Source: Wenzhouxiangella sp. AB-CW3 (GTDB lineage: Bacteria; Pseudomonadota; Gammaproteobacteria; Xanthomonadales; Wenzhouxiangellaceae). From it: a DNA stretch of 64,000 nt. Position numbers and translations under genes: made by a program. Below the pieces are notes generated by a model. The model had not been told where the DNA came from. It did no database searches and was given only the letters and a program-made list of their open reading frames with translations. This document shows positions 13,095 through 21,543 of the stretch, in pieces. The stretch covers positions 1 through 64,000 of the forward strand of contig NZ_CP061368.1 of the NCBI RefSeq assembly GCF_014725735.1. Direction: 5' to 3'. Numbering within the stretch: the stretch's first letter is position 1; each line of letters begins with the position of its first letter.

Positions 13095-14978
13095 TCAGCC
13101 CTGTCGCACAGCCAGATGCCGCAGCATCAGCCAGCCACTGGCGAGCATCAGCAACATGAACAGCATCAATCCAAGTGTGCTGAGAATCGGTACCGGAATC
13201 GCCGGCAGAGCCTGCACGGGTATCTGGTGATCATCGCTGATCTCTGGCAGATCAGTCGAGCCATCGACCGATCCGGTTGCCGTCGCGACATTGTCGACGC
13301 CACCGGCGTGCTGATCCGACTCGCTGACGGTGTAGGTGCCGACCAGCACGCATTCACCGCCGGGCTCGACATTGCTGCACTCGATCGACGAAGGCGTTGT
13401 GATGGGATCATCTACCCGAACGGTCTGCAAGGTCACGTTGCCGCTATTGGTCGCGGTGACGGTGTAAGTCAGCACGCTGCCGACCTCAACAGGGTCCGGT
13501 GCGTCACTCAACTCCTTCACAATGGCCAGGGATGAGTCCTGGTCCAGATCAGTGACCAGGGTGTCTTCCTCCTCGCCGGTTTCGTCGGAATTGGCCGTGG
13601 CCGTGTTGGAGATTGCGCCACTATCCACATCATCCTGAATGACGCTGTATTCACCGATCAGGGTACAACTGTCACCTGGAAGCAGTGTGGCACAGGGGCT
13701 GCTGCCACCGGTCACGCTGATCATGGGATCACTGACCACGACATTGTTCAGGGTGACGTTTCCGGTGTTGGTCGCGGCGATGGTGTAAGTCAATACACTG
13801 CCGACCTCGATCGGATCGGGCGCATCACTCAACTCCTTCACGATGGCAAGCGATGGGTCCTGGTCCAGATCAGTGACCAGGGTGTCTTCCTCCTCGCCGG
13901 TTTCGTCGGAATTGGCCGTGGCCGTGTTGGAGATTGCGCCACTATCCACATCATCCTGAATGACGCTGTATTCGCCGATCAGGGTACAACTGTCACCCGG
14001 AAGCAGTGTGGCACAGGGGCTGCTGCCACCGGTCACGCTGATCATGGGATCACTGACCACGACATTGTTCAGGGTGACGTTTCCAGTGTTGGTCGCGGCG
14101 ATGGTGTAAGTCAATACACTGCCGACCTCGACCGGATCGGGCGCGGACGACAGGATCTTGTTTACATCCAGCTCCGGGCTCGCTGTCGGACCACTGGCCG
14201 TTGCCGAGTCCTGGTCGGAAAACTCATCATCGTTGTCCGCCGTTGCGGTCACCGTCGCGGTATTGGTAAAACTGCCCGCATCGACGTCGGCCTGTTCGAC
14301 CGTGTAGGCCCCGTCACAGCTCAGCGTCTGGCCAGGCGACAGTGTTGCCGGCATGCTCGGACTGCAGTTGGAAAGCACGGCATCGGGATCAACGATGCTG
14401 ACATCATGGAGCGTGGCACTTCCGGTATTGGTCGCGACCAGTGAGTACAGGATGCTGTCTCCTGCCTCGGCATAGGGGTCGCCACTTTCGATGGTCTTGG
14501 TGAGCGCAATGGCAGGGTCGGCCACTTCCGTTTCCACTTCTGCCTGACCTTCGAATTCCAGTTCGGTCAAGGTCTCGGCGATATGCGTGACCACCGCCAG
14601 GTTCTCCACCGTGGCACCGTACATCGAATCATCATCATCGATCTGCACCTGGAACCGGACGCCGCCGGTTTCACCCCCAGGAATGAGGCCGCCATTGTTT
14701 TCGTCGGCCCCGTCCCCGAGCCGGAAGATGACCTGGTTCGCCACGGCGTCGAATTCCGCCAGGTCGTCACCGGCTGCATCACTTTGCGGACCGGTTGGTG
14801 CACCGCTGGCGTTGTCGATGATCTCCAGCGAGTCGGGCACATAGGTCGTGCCGGCCGGTATCTGATCCGTGACGACCACCAGGTCGGCACCGTCGTTGCC
14901 CGCATTCTCGAAGGTGATGGTGTACTCAATGATATCGCCGGGCATCAGGTCCCCGCCATTGATGTCACTGGCTGTTTT
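13095..14978 (-). CDS. DUF11-repeat surface protein, C-terminal part beyond in-frame TAG
   Basis: Continuation, in the same frame, of the secreted protein encoded at 14979-16052; only a TAG at 14981-14979 separates them. Reading starts KTASDINGGDLMPGDIIEYTITFENAG, the normal beginning of a DUF11 domain, so the stop lies inside conserved sequence. If translated alone, an ATG at 14945 is available. About five DUF11-type beta-sandwich repeats follow, two of them nearly identical at DNA level. The C-terminus IPVPILSTLGLMLFMLL, a hydrophobic segment and a short basic tail (RHLAVRQ) resembles an IPTL-CTERM sorting signal, implying export and surface processing. If the TAG were sense, the whole protein would be about 985 residues. 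Confidence 0.75.
   Translation of the reverse strand, partial: KTASDINGGDLMPGDIIEYTITFENAGNDGADLVVVTDQIPAGTTYVPDSLEIIDNASGAPTGPQSDAAGDDLAEFDAVANQVIFRLGDGADENNGGLIPGGETGGVRFQVQIDDDDSMYGATVENLAVVTHIAETLTELEFEGQAEVETEVADPAIALTKTIESGDPYAEAGDSILYSLVATNTGSATLHDVSIVDPDAVLSNCSPSMPATLSPGQTLSCDGAYTVEQADVDAGSFTNTATVTATADNDDEFSDQDSATASGPTASPELDVNKILSSAPDPVEVGSVLTYTIAATNTGNVTLNNVVVSDPMISVTGGSSPCATLLPGDSCTLIGEYSVIQDDVDSGAISNTATANSDETGEEEDTLVTDLDQDPSLAIVKELSDAPDPIEVGSVLTYTIAATNTGNVTLNNVVVSDPMISVTGGSSPCATLLPGDSCTLIGEYSVIQDDVDSGAISNTATANSDETGEEEDTLVTDLDQDSSLAIVKELSDAPDPVEVGSVLTYTVTATNSGNVTLQTVRVDDPITTPSSIECSNVEPGGECVLVGTYTVSESDQHAGGVDNVATATGSVDGSTDLPEISDDHQIPVQALPAIPVPILSTLGLMLFMLLMLASGWLMLRHLAVRQG
13502..14143 (-). 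repeat. Two near-identical 321-bp tandem repeats (DUF11 domains)
   Basis: Two adjacent copies with a period of 321 bp (107 codons), for example GTGTCTTCCTCCTCGCCGG at 13561 and again at 13882. They differ at only scattered positions and encode two almost identical DUF11 domains (SLAIVKELSDAPDPxEVGSVL and VTGGSSPCATLLPGDSC in each). Such high nucleotide identity points to recent duplication or gene conversion, so copy number could vary between strains. Boundaries are approximate because the period can be phased anywhere. Confidence 0.9.
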
Positions 14979-16052
14979 CTAAAGGCTGGTGACAAGGTCG
15001 GGCACATGCAGGTCAACGGCAAATGCCAGCGCGTGTGGAAAGTAGGCGTCTCCATCGGTAACAAACTCGACATCCGCCTCGGTCGCGCCATTAGCCAGGA
15101 TGCCGGAGGCATCGATATAGTTGATATCGACGGCAAGCTGGTTGACGAAATCGGGGTTCTTGTCGGATATCCGGGTTCCGAGACGCGTAATGCTGCTGTT
15201 CCAGAAGTTGTTGACCGGATTGAGCGGATCGGACAGGTCGACCCCCTCCAGTCGGAAGCGATCATTCTCGATCCCCTCGTCGCCTTCCCAGACCAAGGCA
15301 CCCAGGCGGGTTGTAAACGACCCGCTGGAAGGGGTCAGCAAACCTGAAATGTTCACCGTTTCAGTCGTAGACCCGGCAATATTGGCCGCGCCGTCGTAAA
15401 CGCTGAGGCGGCGAAACGGTTCGGCGGGATCCTCGACGACAACCACCAGGCTCCATCCGCCATAGAATCCCAGTCCGTCATTGCCCAGGCTGGCCGTGAG
15501 ATCACCGACATAATAGGTGCCGGTGCCGGCCGCCTGCACAATGGAGGTCACATCGGCAAAACCCTGGTAGGGTCTGGTTGCTGCCGTGCCCTGGGCGGTG
15601 ATGGTGTCGGTCTGAACAGAGGTGATGGTCTGATACGACGTGGCGCCGGGCTCGCGCAACTGGATGGTTTCGCGATCCGCGTCTGTCGGCTCTGCCCGCG
15701 CACCCCAGTAAAGGCCGGCAAACAGGACCTCGGTATCGGGCGGCAGGATCAGGTCGGCGCTGGAGGAATTGTCGAATCCGGCGCCGCCATCAATATTCAC
15801 ATACTGCATTTGCCGATTGTTGTTGCCCGAAACCTCTCCCGACTGCACCTGCGAACAGTCCGGGGTGCCGCCAGGCTCACAGGTCAACAGTGTGTTGCCG
15901 ATCAGATAGATGTCGCCGCGTTCGCTGAAGCTGGCGCGTTCGTCGAATGAACGAACGACCTGCCCTTGCGCGGTCTGCACCAACAATGCCACCAGCACGA
16001 CAGCCGGTAGCAACGAACGCCAGGCGTTCTGCCAACAAGAATGGAATTTCAC
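14979..16052 (-). CDS. DUF11-repeat surface protein, N-terminal part (truncated by TAG)
   Basis: A 357-residue secreted protein: a signal peptide (MKFHSCWQNAWRSLL followed by a hydrophobic run ending in TAQG), then a domain with VLFAGLYWGARAEPTDAD and GFYGGWSLVVVVEDP, common at the N-terminus of large DUF11 surface proteins. It ends HVPDLVTSL at a TAG, after which the same frame stays open for a further 627 codons. The protein therefore looks like the first third of one gene. The TAG sits where related proteins usually have Ser, Thr or another ordinary residue before KTA; one base change from TCG would create it. A true nonsense mutation, sequencing error or read-through cannot be told apart here. 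Confidence 0.8.
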   Translation of the reverse strand: MKFHSCWQNAWRSLLPAVVLVALLVQTAQGQVVRSFDERASFSERGDIYLIGNTLLTCEPGGTPDCSQVQSGEVSGNNNRQMQYVNIDGGAGFDNSSSADLILPPDTEVLFAGLYWGARAEPTDADRETIQLREPGATSYQTITSVQTDTITAQGTAATRPYQGFADVTSIVQAAGTGTYYVGDLTASLGNDGLGFYGGWSLVVVVEDPAEPFRRLSVYDGAANIAGSTTETVNISGLLTPSSGSFTTRLGALVWEGDEGIENDRFRLEGVDLSDPLNPVNNFWNSSITRLGTRISDKNPDFVNQLAVDINYIDASGILANGATEADVEFVTDGDAYFPHALAFAVDLHVPDLVTSL

Positions 16053-16398
16053 TTTCTTCTCCCCGTGGAAATGATGGTTCTGTTGAATGGAAATCTGCTC
16101 GCCCCTGCTGCATCAGAATTCCGAAGCAGCCCCTGGAAACAGACCGACATCATGGCCCAAGAGCGTGCGGAAAACTACGCTAAGCGTCTCGAATTTTTTG
16201 CAATATATCTCAATACCCCAAAAATATGAGACTTCCATCACATATCTTTATGCCCTATGAATCTTAGCCAAGGCGCTGACTTGAATCGTGAAATCGCGGA
16301 TGAACGCAGGCCGTGCGCAAAGCCGGCAGCCCGGTAATCGGGCTGCCGGCTGGCTACAGCGATGGTGAGGACGCGGGATCGGGCGGGTTTTGGCCGGC
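16053..16398. terminator. Intergenic region with strong hairpin at 16322-16350
   Basis: This spacer lies between the DUF11 gene start and the transporter stop, both minus strand. The part at 16180-16260 is AT-rich and probably carries the DUF11 promoter. Near the transporter end, a perfect 12-bp stem GCCGGCAGCCCG / CGGGCTGCCGGC (16322-16333 and 16339-16350) with a 5-base loop is the likely transcription terminator of the transporter gene. No further gene is seen. Confidence 0.7.
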
Positions 16399-17760
16399 TC
16401 AGATGATTCCGAACAAGCCGGCCAGCACCACCAGGATCAGCGCCGGAGTGACGATGCGAGTGATCCAGAGCCAGGCATTGAAGGCCCAGGTCGGCATCTT
16501 CTTGTCCAGCTCCTCGCGCGTGATCCGGCTGGAAAGTATCCAGCCGCCGAACAGGGCGGTCAGTAACCCGCCCACGGGTAGCATGATGTCATTGGCCACG
16601 TATTCGATGGCACTCATCACATCCCGGCCGCCGATCGAGACCTCCGCCCACAGGTTGAACGAGAACACGGAGGCCAGCCCCATGATCCAGGCCACCGCGG
16701 CCACGCAAAGCGCGGCGGCTTTGCGCGACAGGTTGGTTGATTCCACGATATAGGCGGTGGCCGGTTCCATCAGCGAAATTCCGCTGGTCCAGGCGGCAAT
16801 CGAGAGCAGGGTGAAGAACAGGAAGCCATAGATAATGCCGAACGGCATCTCGGCAAAGGCCAGAGGCAACGAGGTGAAGATTAGGCCGGCACCGCCACCT
16901 TCCGGATCGAGGCCGAAAGAGATCACGATGGGGAAGATGGCCAGGCCGGCAATCAGTGCCACCACGGTATCGGTGGCGGCCACGGTAATGCCAACCTTGG
17001 GGATATTGACCCCCGATGGCAGGTAGGCACCGTAAGTCATGATGGCGCACATGCCCAGGCTCAGGGTAAAGAAGGCCTGCCCCATGGCCGTCACGATCAT
17101 GCCACCGGAGACCTGGGACCAGTCGGGACGGAACAGGAATGAGGCGGCGTCCGTGAAATACCCGGTGTTCATGCCGTAGCCGAGCAGCACCAGCAGCAAC
17201 ACGAACAGCATCGGCATGAGAATGCTCACCGCCCTTTCCAGTCCCTTTTCGACGCCAAAGGCCACCACCCCCATGGTCATCAGCATAAACAGGCCATGCC
17301 AGAAAGTAAGTTCGCCGGGACTGGCCAACAGACCAGTGAATGTGGCTTCGGGGTCGGTGATGGGCGTGCCACCAAACAGCTCCTTGAGATAAAGAAAGCC
17401 GTAGTGCAGCGTCCACCCGGCCACGACCGAGTAGAACGACAGGATCAGGAACCCGGCCAGCACCCCGATGATGCCCAGGCCCATCCACTTGCGCGATGCT
17501 CCGGCATCATCGGCCAGCTCGCGGATCGAGTTGATCGGACTCATTCTCCCGCGCCGGCCGATGACGATCTCGGTCCACATGATCGGCAGGCCGACCAGCA
17601 GAATACAGGCCAGATAGATCAGCACAAAGGCGCCGCCGCCATTGTCGGAGGTCACATACGGAAAGCGCCAGATGTTGCCCAGGCCCACCGCAGAGCCGGT
17701 GGCGGCGAGAATGAAGGCCAGGCGCGATGACCACATGCCGTGAATGGAAGTTGTCTGCAT
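16399..17760 (-). CDS. Sodium-dependent transporter (NSS/SNF family)
   Basis: Inner-membrane Na+-coupled symporter of the neurotransmitter:sodium symporter family, probably for an amino acid or similar small molecule. The 453-residue protein has the family start WSSRLAFILAATGSAVGLGNIWRFPYVTSDNGGGAF, which forms the unwound TM1 that binds Na+ and substrate. Many hydrophobic segments follow, with TM6-region residues such as GQAFFTLSLGMCAIMTYGAYL. The length agrees with bacterial homologues. It is 49 bp downstream of the MerC-like gene in the same orientation. Substrate cannot be assigned, and a link with the neighbouring zinc locus is not shown. Confidence 0.93.
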   Translation of the reverse strand: MQTTSIHGMWSSRLAFILAATGSAVGLGNIWRFPYVTSDNGGGAFVLIYLACILLVGLPIMWTEIVIGRRGRMSPINSIRELADDAGASRKWMGLGIIGVLAGFLILSFYSVVAGWTLHYGFLYLKELFGGTPITDPEATFTGLLASPGELTFWHGLFMLMTMGVVAFGVEKGLERAVSILMPMLFVLLLVLLGYGMNTGYFTDAASFLFRPDWSQVSGGMIVTAMGQAFFTLSLGMCAIMTYGAYLPSGVNIPKVGITVAATDTVVALIAGLAIFPIVISFGLDPEGGGAGLIFTSLPLAFAEMPFGIIYGFLFFTLLSIAAWTSGISLMEPATAYIVESTNLSRKAAALCVAAVAWIMGLASVFSFNLWAEVSIGGRDVMSAIEYVANDIMLPVGGLLTALFGGWILSSRITREELDKKMPTWAFNAWLWITRIVTPALILVVLAGLFGII

Positions 17761-17809
17761 TGTTGTTCTTTCCCCGAGAATTCACGTGGCTTAAGCGCGC
17801 AATTGTGCG

Positions 17810-18256
17810 TCAAGCGCCGGGGCCATGCAAACCCGACCGTTTCCGGGGCGGTGCCCGGCCCCTCTGACAGGCCAGTCGCAGGTTCATCCAGTGGGCGGTT
17901 GCCACCATGACGCCGCCCAACAGGGCCAGCCCGCTGCCCCAGTAGCCCAGAGTGTGCAATGGCGAGACGATCGAGGCGGTCATCAGACTGATCCCGGCCA
18001 AACCCAGCACCGGCGGCTGCCAGCGCCCATGACCGAGCCAGCCAAGGACGGAGGTGCTCAGAATCAGCACCCAGGCCAGCCCGAGCAGCGTCCACTCGAC
18101 AACAATCAATTGTTGCCACACGCCGCGTTCCCACAGACTGCGATTAAGCCACAATGCCGGCCAGGCCAGGAATGCAATGGTCATGGCAGCGCAGTGGATA
18201 CCGCAGCCGATGGCGATGACCATGCCGAGGCGGTCGGGCCAGCGGGAGAAGCGCAT
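17810..18256 (-). CDS. MerC-domain membrane protein
   Basis: A 148-residue inner-membrane protein with four predicted hydrophobic segments and the MerC-type motif GCGIHCAAMTIAFL in the first segment, with a Cys pair suited to metal binding. MerC proteins move soft metal ions; versions beside zinc-responsive genes are often assigned to zinc homeostasis. Here it faces the ZrgA-type operon across 83 bp that contain a perfect Zur operator, so it is probably repressed by Zur-zinc. The start at 18256 has a modest GAGA ribosome binding site. The Arg-rich C-terminus is cytoplasmic by the positive-inside rule. Confidence 0.82.
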   Translation of the reverse strand: MRFSRWPDRLGMVIAIGCGIHCAAMTIAFLAWPALWLNRSLWERGVWQQLIVVEWTLLGLAWVLILSTSVLGWLGHGRWQPPVLGLAGISLMTASIVSPLHTLGYWGSGLALLGGVMVATAHWMNLRLACQRGRAPPRKRSGLHGPGA

Positions 18257-18279
18257 GATGGATCTCTATTAAGCAAGAG

Positions 18280-18294
18280 TGTTATATTATAACA
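18280..18294. promoter_or_regulatory. Zur operator between divergent zinc genes
   Basis: TGTTATATTATAACA is a perfect odd palindrome (TGTTATA, central T, TATAACA) matching the core of the gammaproteobacterial Zur box TGTTATAWTATAACA. It lies 24 bp upstream of the MerC-like gene and 45 bp upstream of the ZrgA-type gene, so one site can repress both directions when zinc is plentiful. The match is direct; regulation is inferred from the known Zur consensus and gene content. Confidence 0.88.
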
Positions 18295-18339
18295 TCCCAC
18301 GAACCGCTATCATTCCAGCCTGATGCAGGAGACGACACT

Positions 18340-18900
18340 ATGAAACCGCTGCTTGCCCTGTTGATGCCATTTGCCGCCGCCGTATTCGCCATGACCACGC
18401 AAGCCGCCTCGCTGGAGCGCCAGCACGGCGCCCATGTCCATGGACAGGCGACCGGAACGCTGGCCAAGGACTCGGGTCGTCTGAATCTGTCGCTGGTGGT
18501 GCCGGGGATGAACCTGGTTGGTTTCGAACATGCACCCAGGGACGAGGCTCAGCGCGGACGATTGAGCGAAGTCCAGCACTTCCTGGAGTCGGGTACCTGG
18601 CTGGCATTCCATCCACATGGCGAATGCCGAATTGAGCAGCTTGAACTGGCCGCGCCAGGTTTTGGGGCCGCAGACGCTTACGATCATGGCGACGACCATG
18701 ACCATAACCACCACGAGCATGCTGAATTCCATCTCGAACTCGACATCACCTGCGAACAGCCCGAACGACTGGAATGGCTGGAACTGAAATTGTTCGAGGA
18801 CTATCCCGCCAACGAGGAGATCCGCATGGATGTCCTGACCGAAACCCACGCCGAGCGACTGCGACTGACTGCCAGCGACGCCCGCATCCGCCTGCAGTAA
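18340..18900 (+). CDS. zrgA: ZrgA-family zinc uptake protein (DUF2796)
   Basis: Exported zinc-binding protein of 186 residues with a signal peptide (MKPLLALLMPFAAAVFAMTTQAA) and two His-rich zones: ERQHGAHVHGQAT just after the cleavage site and the dense HGDDHDHNHHEHAEFH stretch near residues 116-131. Conserved DUF2796 elements include LSLVVPGMNLVGFEHAP and the internal ITCEQPERL. In Vibrio cholerae a DUF2796 protein is part of the ZrgABCDE zinc uptake system. Here it leads an operon with an ABC ATPase, a permease and a DUF3299 protein, downstream of a Zur operator. A GGAG ribosome binding site precedes the ATG. Confidence 0.9.
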   Translation: MKPLLALLMPFAAAVFAMTTQAASLERQHGAHVHGQATGTLAKDSGRLNLSLVVPGMNLVGFEHAPRDEAQRGRLSEVQHFLESGTWLAFHPHGECRIEQLELAAPGFGAADAYDHGDDHDHNHHEHAEFHLELDITCEQPERLEWLELKLFEDYPANEEIRMDVLTETHAERLRLTASDARIRLQ

Positions 18901-18906
18901 CCCATC

Positions 18907-19596
18907 ATGCCCGAGTTGCTGCAGATCGAAGATCTTCGCTTCACCTGGCCGGGGGACAGCCAGCCGGTGCTGGATCTGCCTGAATTCCGCATCGCACCGG
19001 GTGAACGCGTTTTCTTGCAGGGACCCAGCGGCTCGGGCAAATCCACCCTGCTGGCCGCCATTGGTGGATTGATCCGACCGGCAAGCGGACGCATCCGCTT
19101 CGATCAGACCGATCTCGGTGCCTTGTCGGCGGCCCGGCGCGACCGCTTCCGCGCCGAGCACCTGGGCGTGATCTTCCAGCAGTTCAACCTGCTGCCCTGG
19201 CTGGATGTTCGTGCCAACGTCATGCTGCCGTGTCGTTTCTCGAAGGCACGTGCCCGGCGTGCCGGTAATGTGGTCGAGGCTGCCGACGCGCTGCTCGATG
19301 GCATGGGCCTGGCGCCCGCCCTGCGCGGCAAGCGGGCTGATACCCTCAGCGTCGGTCAGCAACAACGCGTGGCTGCCGCCCGGGCGCTGATCGGCAAGCC
19401 ACGCCTGGTGCTGGCTGACGAACCCACTTCCGCGCTGGACCATGACCGCCGCGAAGCCTTCATCGATCTGCTGTTCGGCCAGGTCGAGGCCGCCGGCAGT
19501 GCGCTGCTGTTCGTCAGTCACGACCCGTCGCTGGCCGGCCAGTTCGATCGCCGGGTCAGCCTATCGGAGATCAACCGCGCTGGGGTAGTGACATGA
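18907..19596 (+). CDS. ABC transporter ATP-binding protein (LolD/MacB-like, zinc locus)
   Basis: A 229-residue ATPase with Walker A GPSGSGKST (39-47), Q-loop VIFQQFNLLPW, signature LSVGQQQR, Walker B LVLADEPTSALD and the switch His in FVSHDPS. It groups by eye with the LolD/MacB class that works with FtsX-like permeases. It starts 6 bp after zrgA, and its stop overlaps the permease start (ATGA), so all are in one operon. Together with the permease it probably powers periplasmic handling of zinc in the Zrg system and is not a classical import channel; that role is inference. Confidence 0.9.
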   Translation: MPELLQIEDLRFTWPGDSQPVLDLPEFRIAPGERVFLQGPSGSGKSTLLAAIGGLIRPASGRIRFDQTDLGALSAARRDRFRAEHLGVIFQQFNLLPWLDVRANVMLPCRFSKARARRAGNVVEAADALLDGMGLAPALRGKRADTLSVGQQQRVAAARALIGKPRLVLADEPTSALDHDRREAFIDLLFGQVEAAGSALLFVSHDPSLAGQFDRRVSLSEINRAGVVT

Positions 19597-20858
19597 ACCT
19601 GTTCGGCCTGGCGCTGCGTTCGCTGATCAACCGCCGCTTTGCCGTGGTCCTCACGGTACTCACGATTGCCCTGTCCATCGGCCTGCTGGTGCTGGTCGAG
19701 CAGATGCGCTCGGAAGTGCGCGACGGCTTCTACCGCTCGGTCTCGGGCACCGACCTGATCGTCGGGGCAAGAACTGCGCCCATCCAGCTGCTGCTCTACT
19801 CGGTCTTCGGCATCGGTGATGCCACCAACAACGTCTCCTGGCAGACCTACCAGGAGCTGGCCGGCACCAGTGATGTGGCCTGGGCCATTCCCATGGCGCT
19901 GGGCGACATGCATCGCGGCTACCGGGTGATGGGTACCAGCGATGCCCTGTTCGAGTATTTCCGCTACGGCGATCGCCGTGCGCTGGAGTTCGCCGAAGGC
20001 CAGGCCTTCGACGACCTGTTCGATGTGGTGGTCGGCCACCAGGTCGCACGCCAGCTCGGTTACGACATCGCTGACCGCATCGTGCTGTCGCACGGGACCG
20101 GGAGCACGGCCTTGCAGCAGCATGAGGATCACCCGTTTACCATTTCCGGGATTCTGGCGCCGACCGGCACCCCAGTTGACCAGACCCTTTACATTTCTCT
20201 GCCGGCCCATCGCGCCATCCATATCGGCTGGGAGCGTGGCACCCGAATGCCCGGCGCCGAGATCGATCCCGATCAGGCGCGTGAGCGTGCCGGGGAGTTG
20301 CACCCTGAAAGCGTGACCGCCGTACTGCTGGGACTGCAGACCCGAGCGGCCGTGTTCGGTTTGCAGCGCCGAATCAACGATTACCGGGCTGAAGCCCTCA
20401 CCGCGATCATGCCCGGTATCACCCTGCAGGAGTTGTGGCGCATCACCGGTCTGGCCGAACAGATCCTGCGCGTGGTCGCCGGCATGGTGGTGCTCGCCGG
20501 GCTGCTCGGCATGCTCACCGTGCTGCTCACCACGCTCAACGAGCGCCGACGCGAAATGGCCATACTGCGAGCCAACGGGGCCCGGCCGTGGCAGATTGCC
20601 GGATTGCTGGTGTTCGAGGCCGGTCTCATCGCCGCCTGTGGCATTATCGCGGGCGTCGCGCTGGCGCTGCTGGCTCAGGCGCTGGCCGCGCCATGGTTGC
20701 TGACCACTTTCGGTCTGCATGTCGTGGCAAGCTGGCCGGCTGGTGCCCTTTGGCTGGTGCTCGCCGGCATCCTGGGCGCGGGTCTGGCCATCGGCCTGGT
20801 CCCGGCGTTGATGGCCTATCGCCGGACACTGGCCGACGGCATGCAGGTGAGAATGTGA
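19593..20858 (+). CDS. FtsX/MacB-like ABC permease of the zinc locus
   Basis: A 421-residue membrane protein with one N-terminal transmembrane segment (FAVVLTVLTIALSIGLLVLV), a large periplasmic domain (about 45-280) and three C-terminal segments, the FtsX/MacB permease topology. Motifs typical of this class include ISGTDLIVGART-like text (SVSGTDLIVGART) and LTTLNERRREMAILRANGARPWQI before the second membrane segment. It overlaps the ATPase gene by four bases. These permeases transmit ATPase movement to the periplasm and need not form a pore, so it may drive metal release from ZrgA or another periplasmic step. Confidence 0.9.
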   Translation: MNLFGLALRSLINRRFAVVLTVLTIALSIGLLVLVEQMRSEVRDGFYRSVSGTDLIVGARTAPIQLLLYSVFGIGDATNNVSWQTYQELAGTSDVAWAIPMALGDMHRGYRVMGTSDALFEYFRYGDRRALEFAEGQAFDDLFDVVVGHQVARQLGYDIADRIVLSHGTGSTALQQHEDHPFTISGILAPTGTPVDQTLYISLPAHRAIHIGWERGTRMPGAEIDPDQARERAGELHPESVTAVLLGLQTRAAVFGLQRRINDYRAEALTAIMPGITLQELWRITGLAEQILRVVAGMVVLAGLLGMLTVLLTTLNERRREMAILRANGARPWQIAGLLVFEAGLIAACGIIAGVALALLAQALAAPWLLTTFGLHVVASWPAGALWLVLAGILGAGLAIGLVPALMAYRRTLADGMQVRM

Positions 20859-20927
20859 ACCAGACTCGGTCAACCACAGTCTCAACAGGCTGCCGAAGAA
20901 CACCTATTCGATGAGGAGTTCGAACCG

Positions 20928-21416
20928 ATGAACAAGCTGCGACTCGTCTTGTTGACCGCCACCACCCTGTCACTGGCCTTGCCCGCGCTGGCAGACGAGC
21001 CGCGTGAACTCGAGTGGCTGGAACTGATGCCCGAAGAAGAGGCCGAGACCTGGCTGGCCGAGTCCAGTGAAGTGGATCACTCCGGCTTCGAGGCCCCCGA
21101 ACCGTTCCAGTCCTACACCACCGTCGGCAAGCTCGATGGCGAGAATGTTCGCATTCCCGGTTTCGTGGTCCCGGTGGAAACCGACGGCAACGGCAAGCTC
21201 AAAGAATTTTTCCTGGTGCCCTACTTCGGCGCCTGCATTCACGTGCCACCACCGCCGGCCAACCAGATTATCTACGGCCGCCTGGAAGAACCCATTCCCA
21301 TGGTCAACATCTGGGATGCCTTCTGGATGGAAGGCACGCTCAATATCGAGGACATTTCCAATGACACTGCCGATGCCGCCTACACCATGGATGTCGATCG
21401 GCTGGTGTTGTATTGA
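20928..21416 (+). CDS. DUF3299 secreted protein of the zinc locus
   Basis: A 162-residue exported protein with a signal peptide ending in PALA before DEPRELEWLEL. It carries the DUF3299 core: VRIPGFVVPVETDGNGKLKEFFLVPYFGACIHVPPPPANQIIYG, with one Cys and a following His in GACIHVPPPP. The family often accompanies Zrg-type ABC genes and is of unknown biochemical role; the Cys/His pair suggests metal contact. It begins 69 bp after the permease, with a GGAG motif before the ATG, and is the last gene of the operon. Confidence 0.87.
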   Translation: MNKLRLVLLTATTLSLALPALADEPRELEWLELMPEEEAETWLAESSEVDHSGFEAPEPFQSYTTVGKLDGENVRIPGFVVPVETDGNGKLKEFFLVPYFGACIHVPPPPANQIIYGRLEEPIPMVNIWDAFWMEGTLNIEDISNDTADAAYTMDVDRLVLY

Positions 21417-21520
21417 AGGGTAGAGGATAAGAGGGGAAGAGGGAGAGACGGAAGAGGACACAGTCGGCTCCATGGCAAGGGTATTCCTCTCCCCCTCTCC
21501 CCTTCTCCCCCTCTAACCAA
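21417..21520. repeat. Inverted purine/pyrimidine tracts
   Basis: A purine-rich tract of AGAGGGG-like units (about 21417-21450) is followed about 35 bp later by its approximate inverse, a CCTCTCC/CTTCTCC-rich tract (about 21485-21517). The two can pair imperfectly and may end transcription of the zinc operon. The text is low-complexity with roughly 7-base periodicity, similar to the CCTTTCA-type tracts near 23.6 and 32.1 kb. Confidence 0.6.
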
Positions 21521-21543
21521 AACACCCCAAACAGAGGCAAACA

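Noticed and set aside
13502-14143. CRISPR array or minisatellite
   Set aside because: The 321-bp period is a whole number of codons and encodes full DUF11 domains, with no spacers.
17779-17792. TTCACGTGGC as a third parS
   Set aside because: Only the central CACGTG-like core matches; the flanks break the 16-bp palindrome.
19518-20903. 461-codon minus-strand frame opposite the zinc-locus permease
   Set aside because: Gln/His/Gly-rich composition typical of antisense translation; the plus-strand permease is clear.
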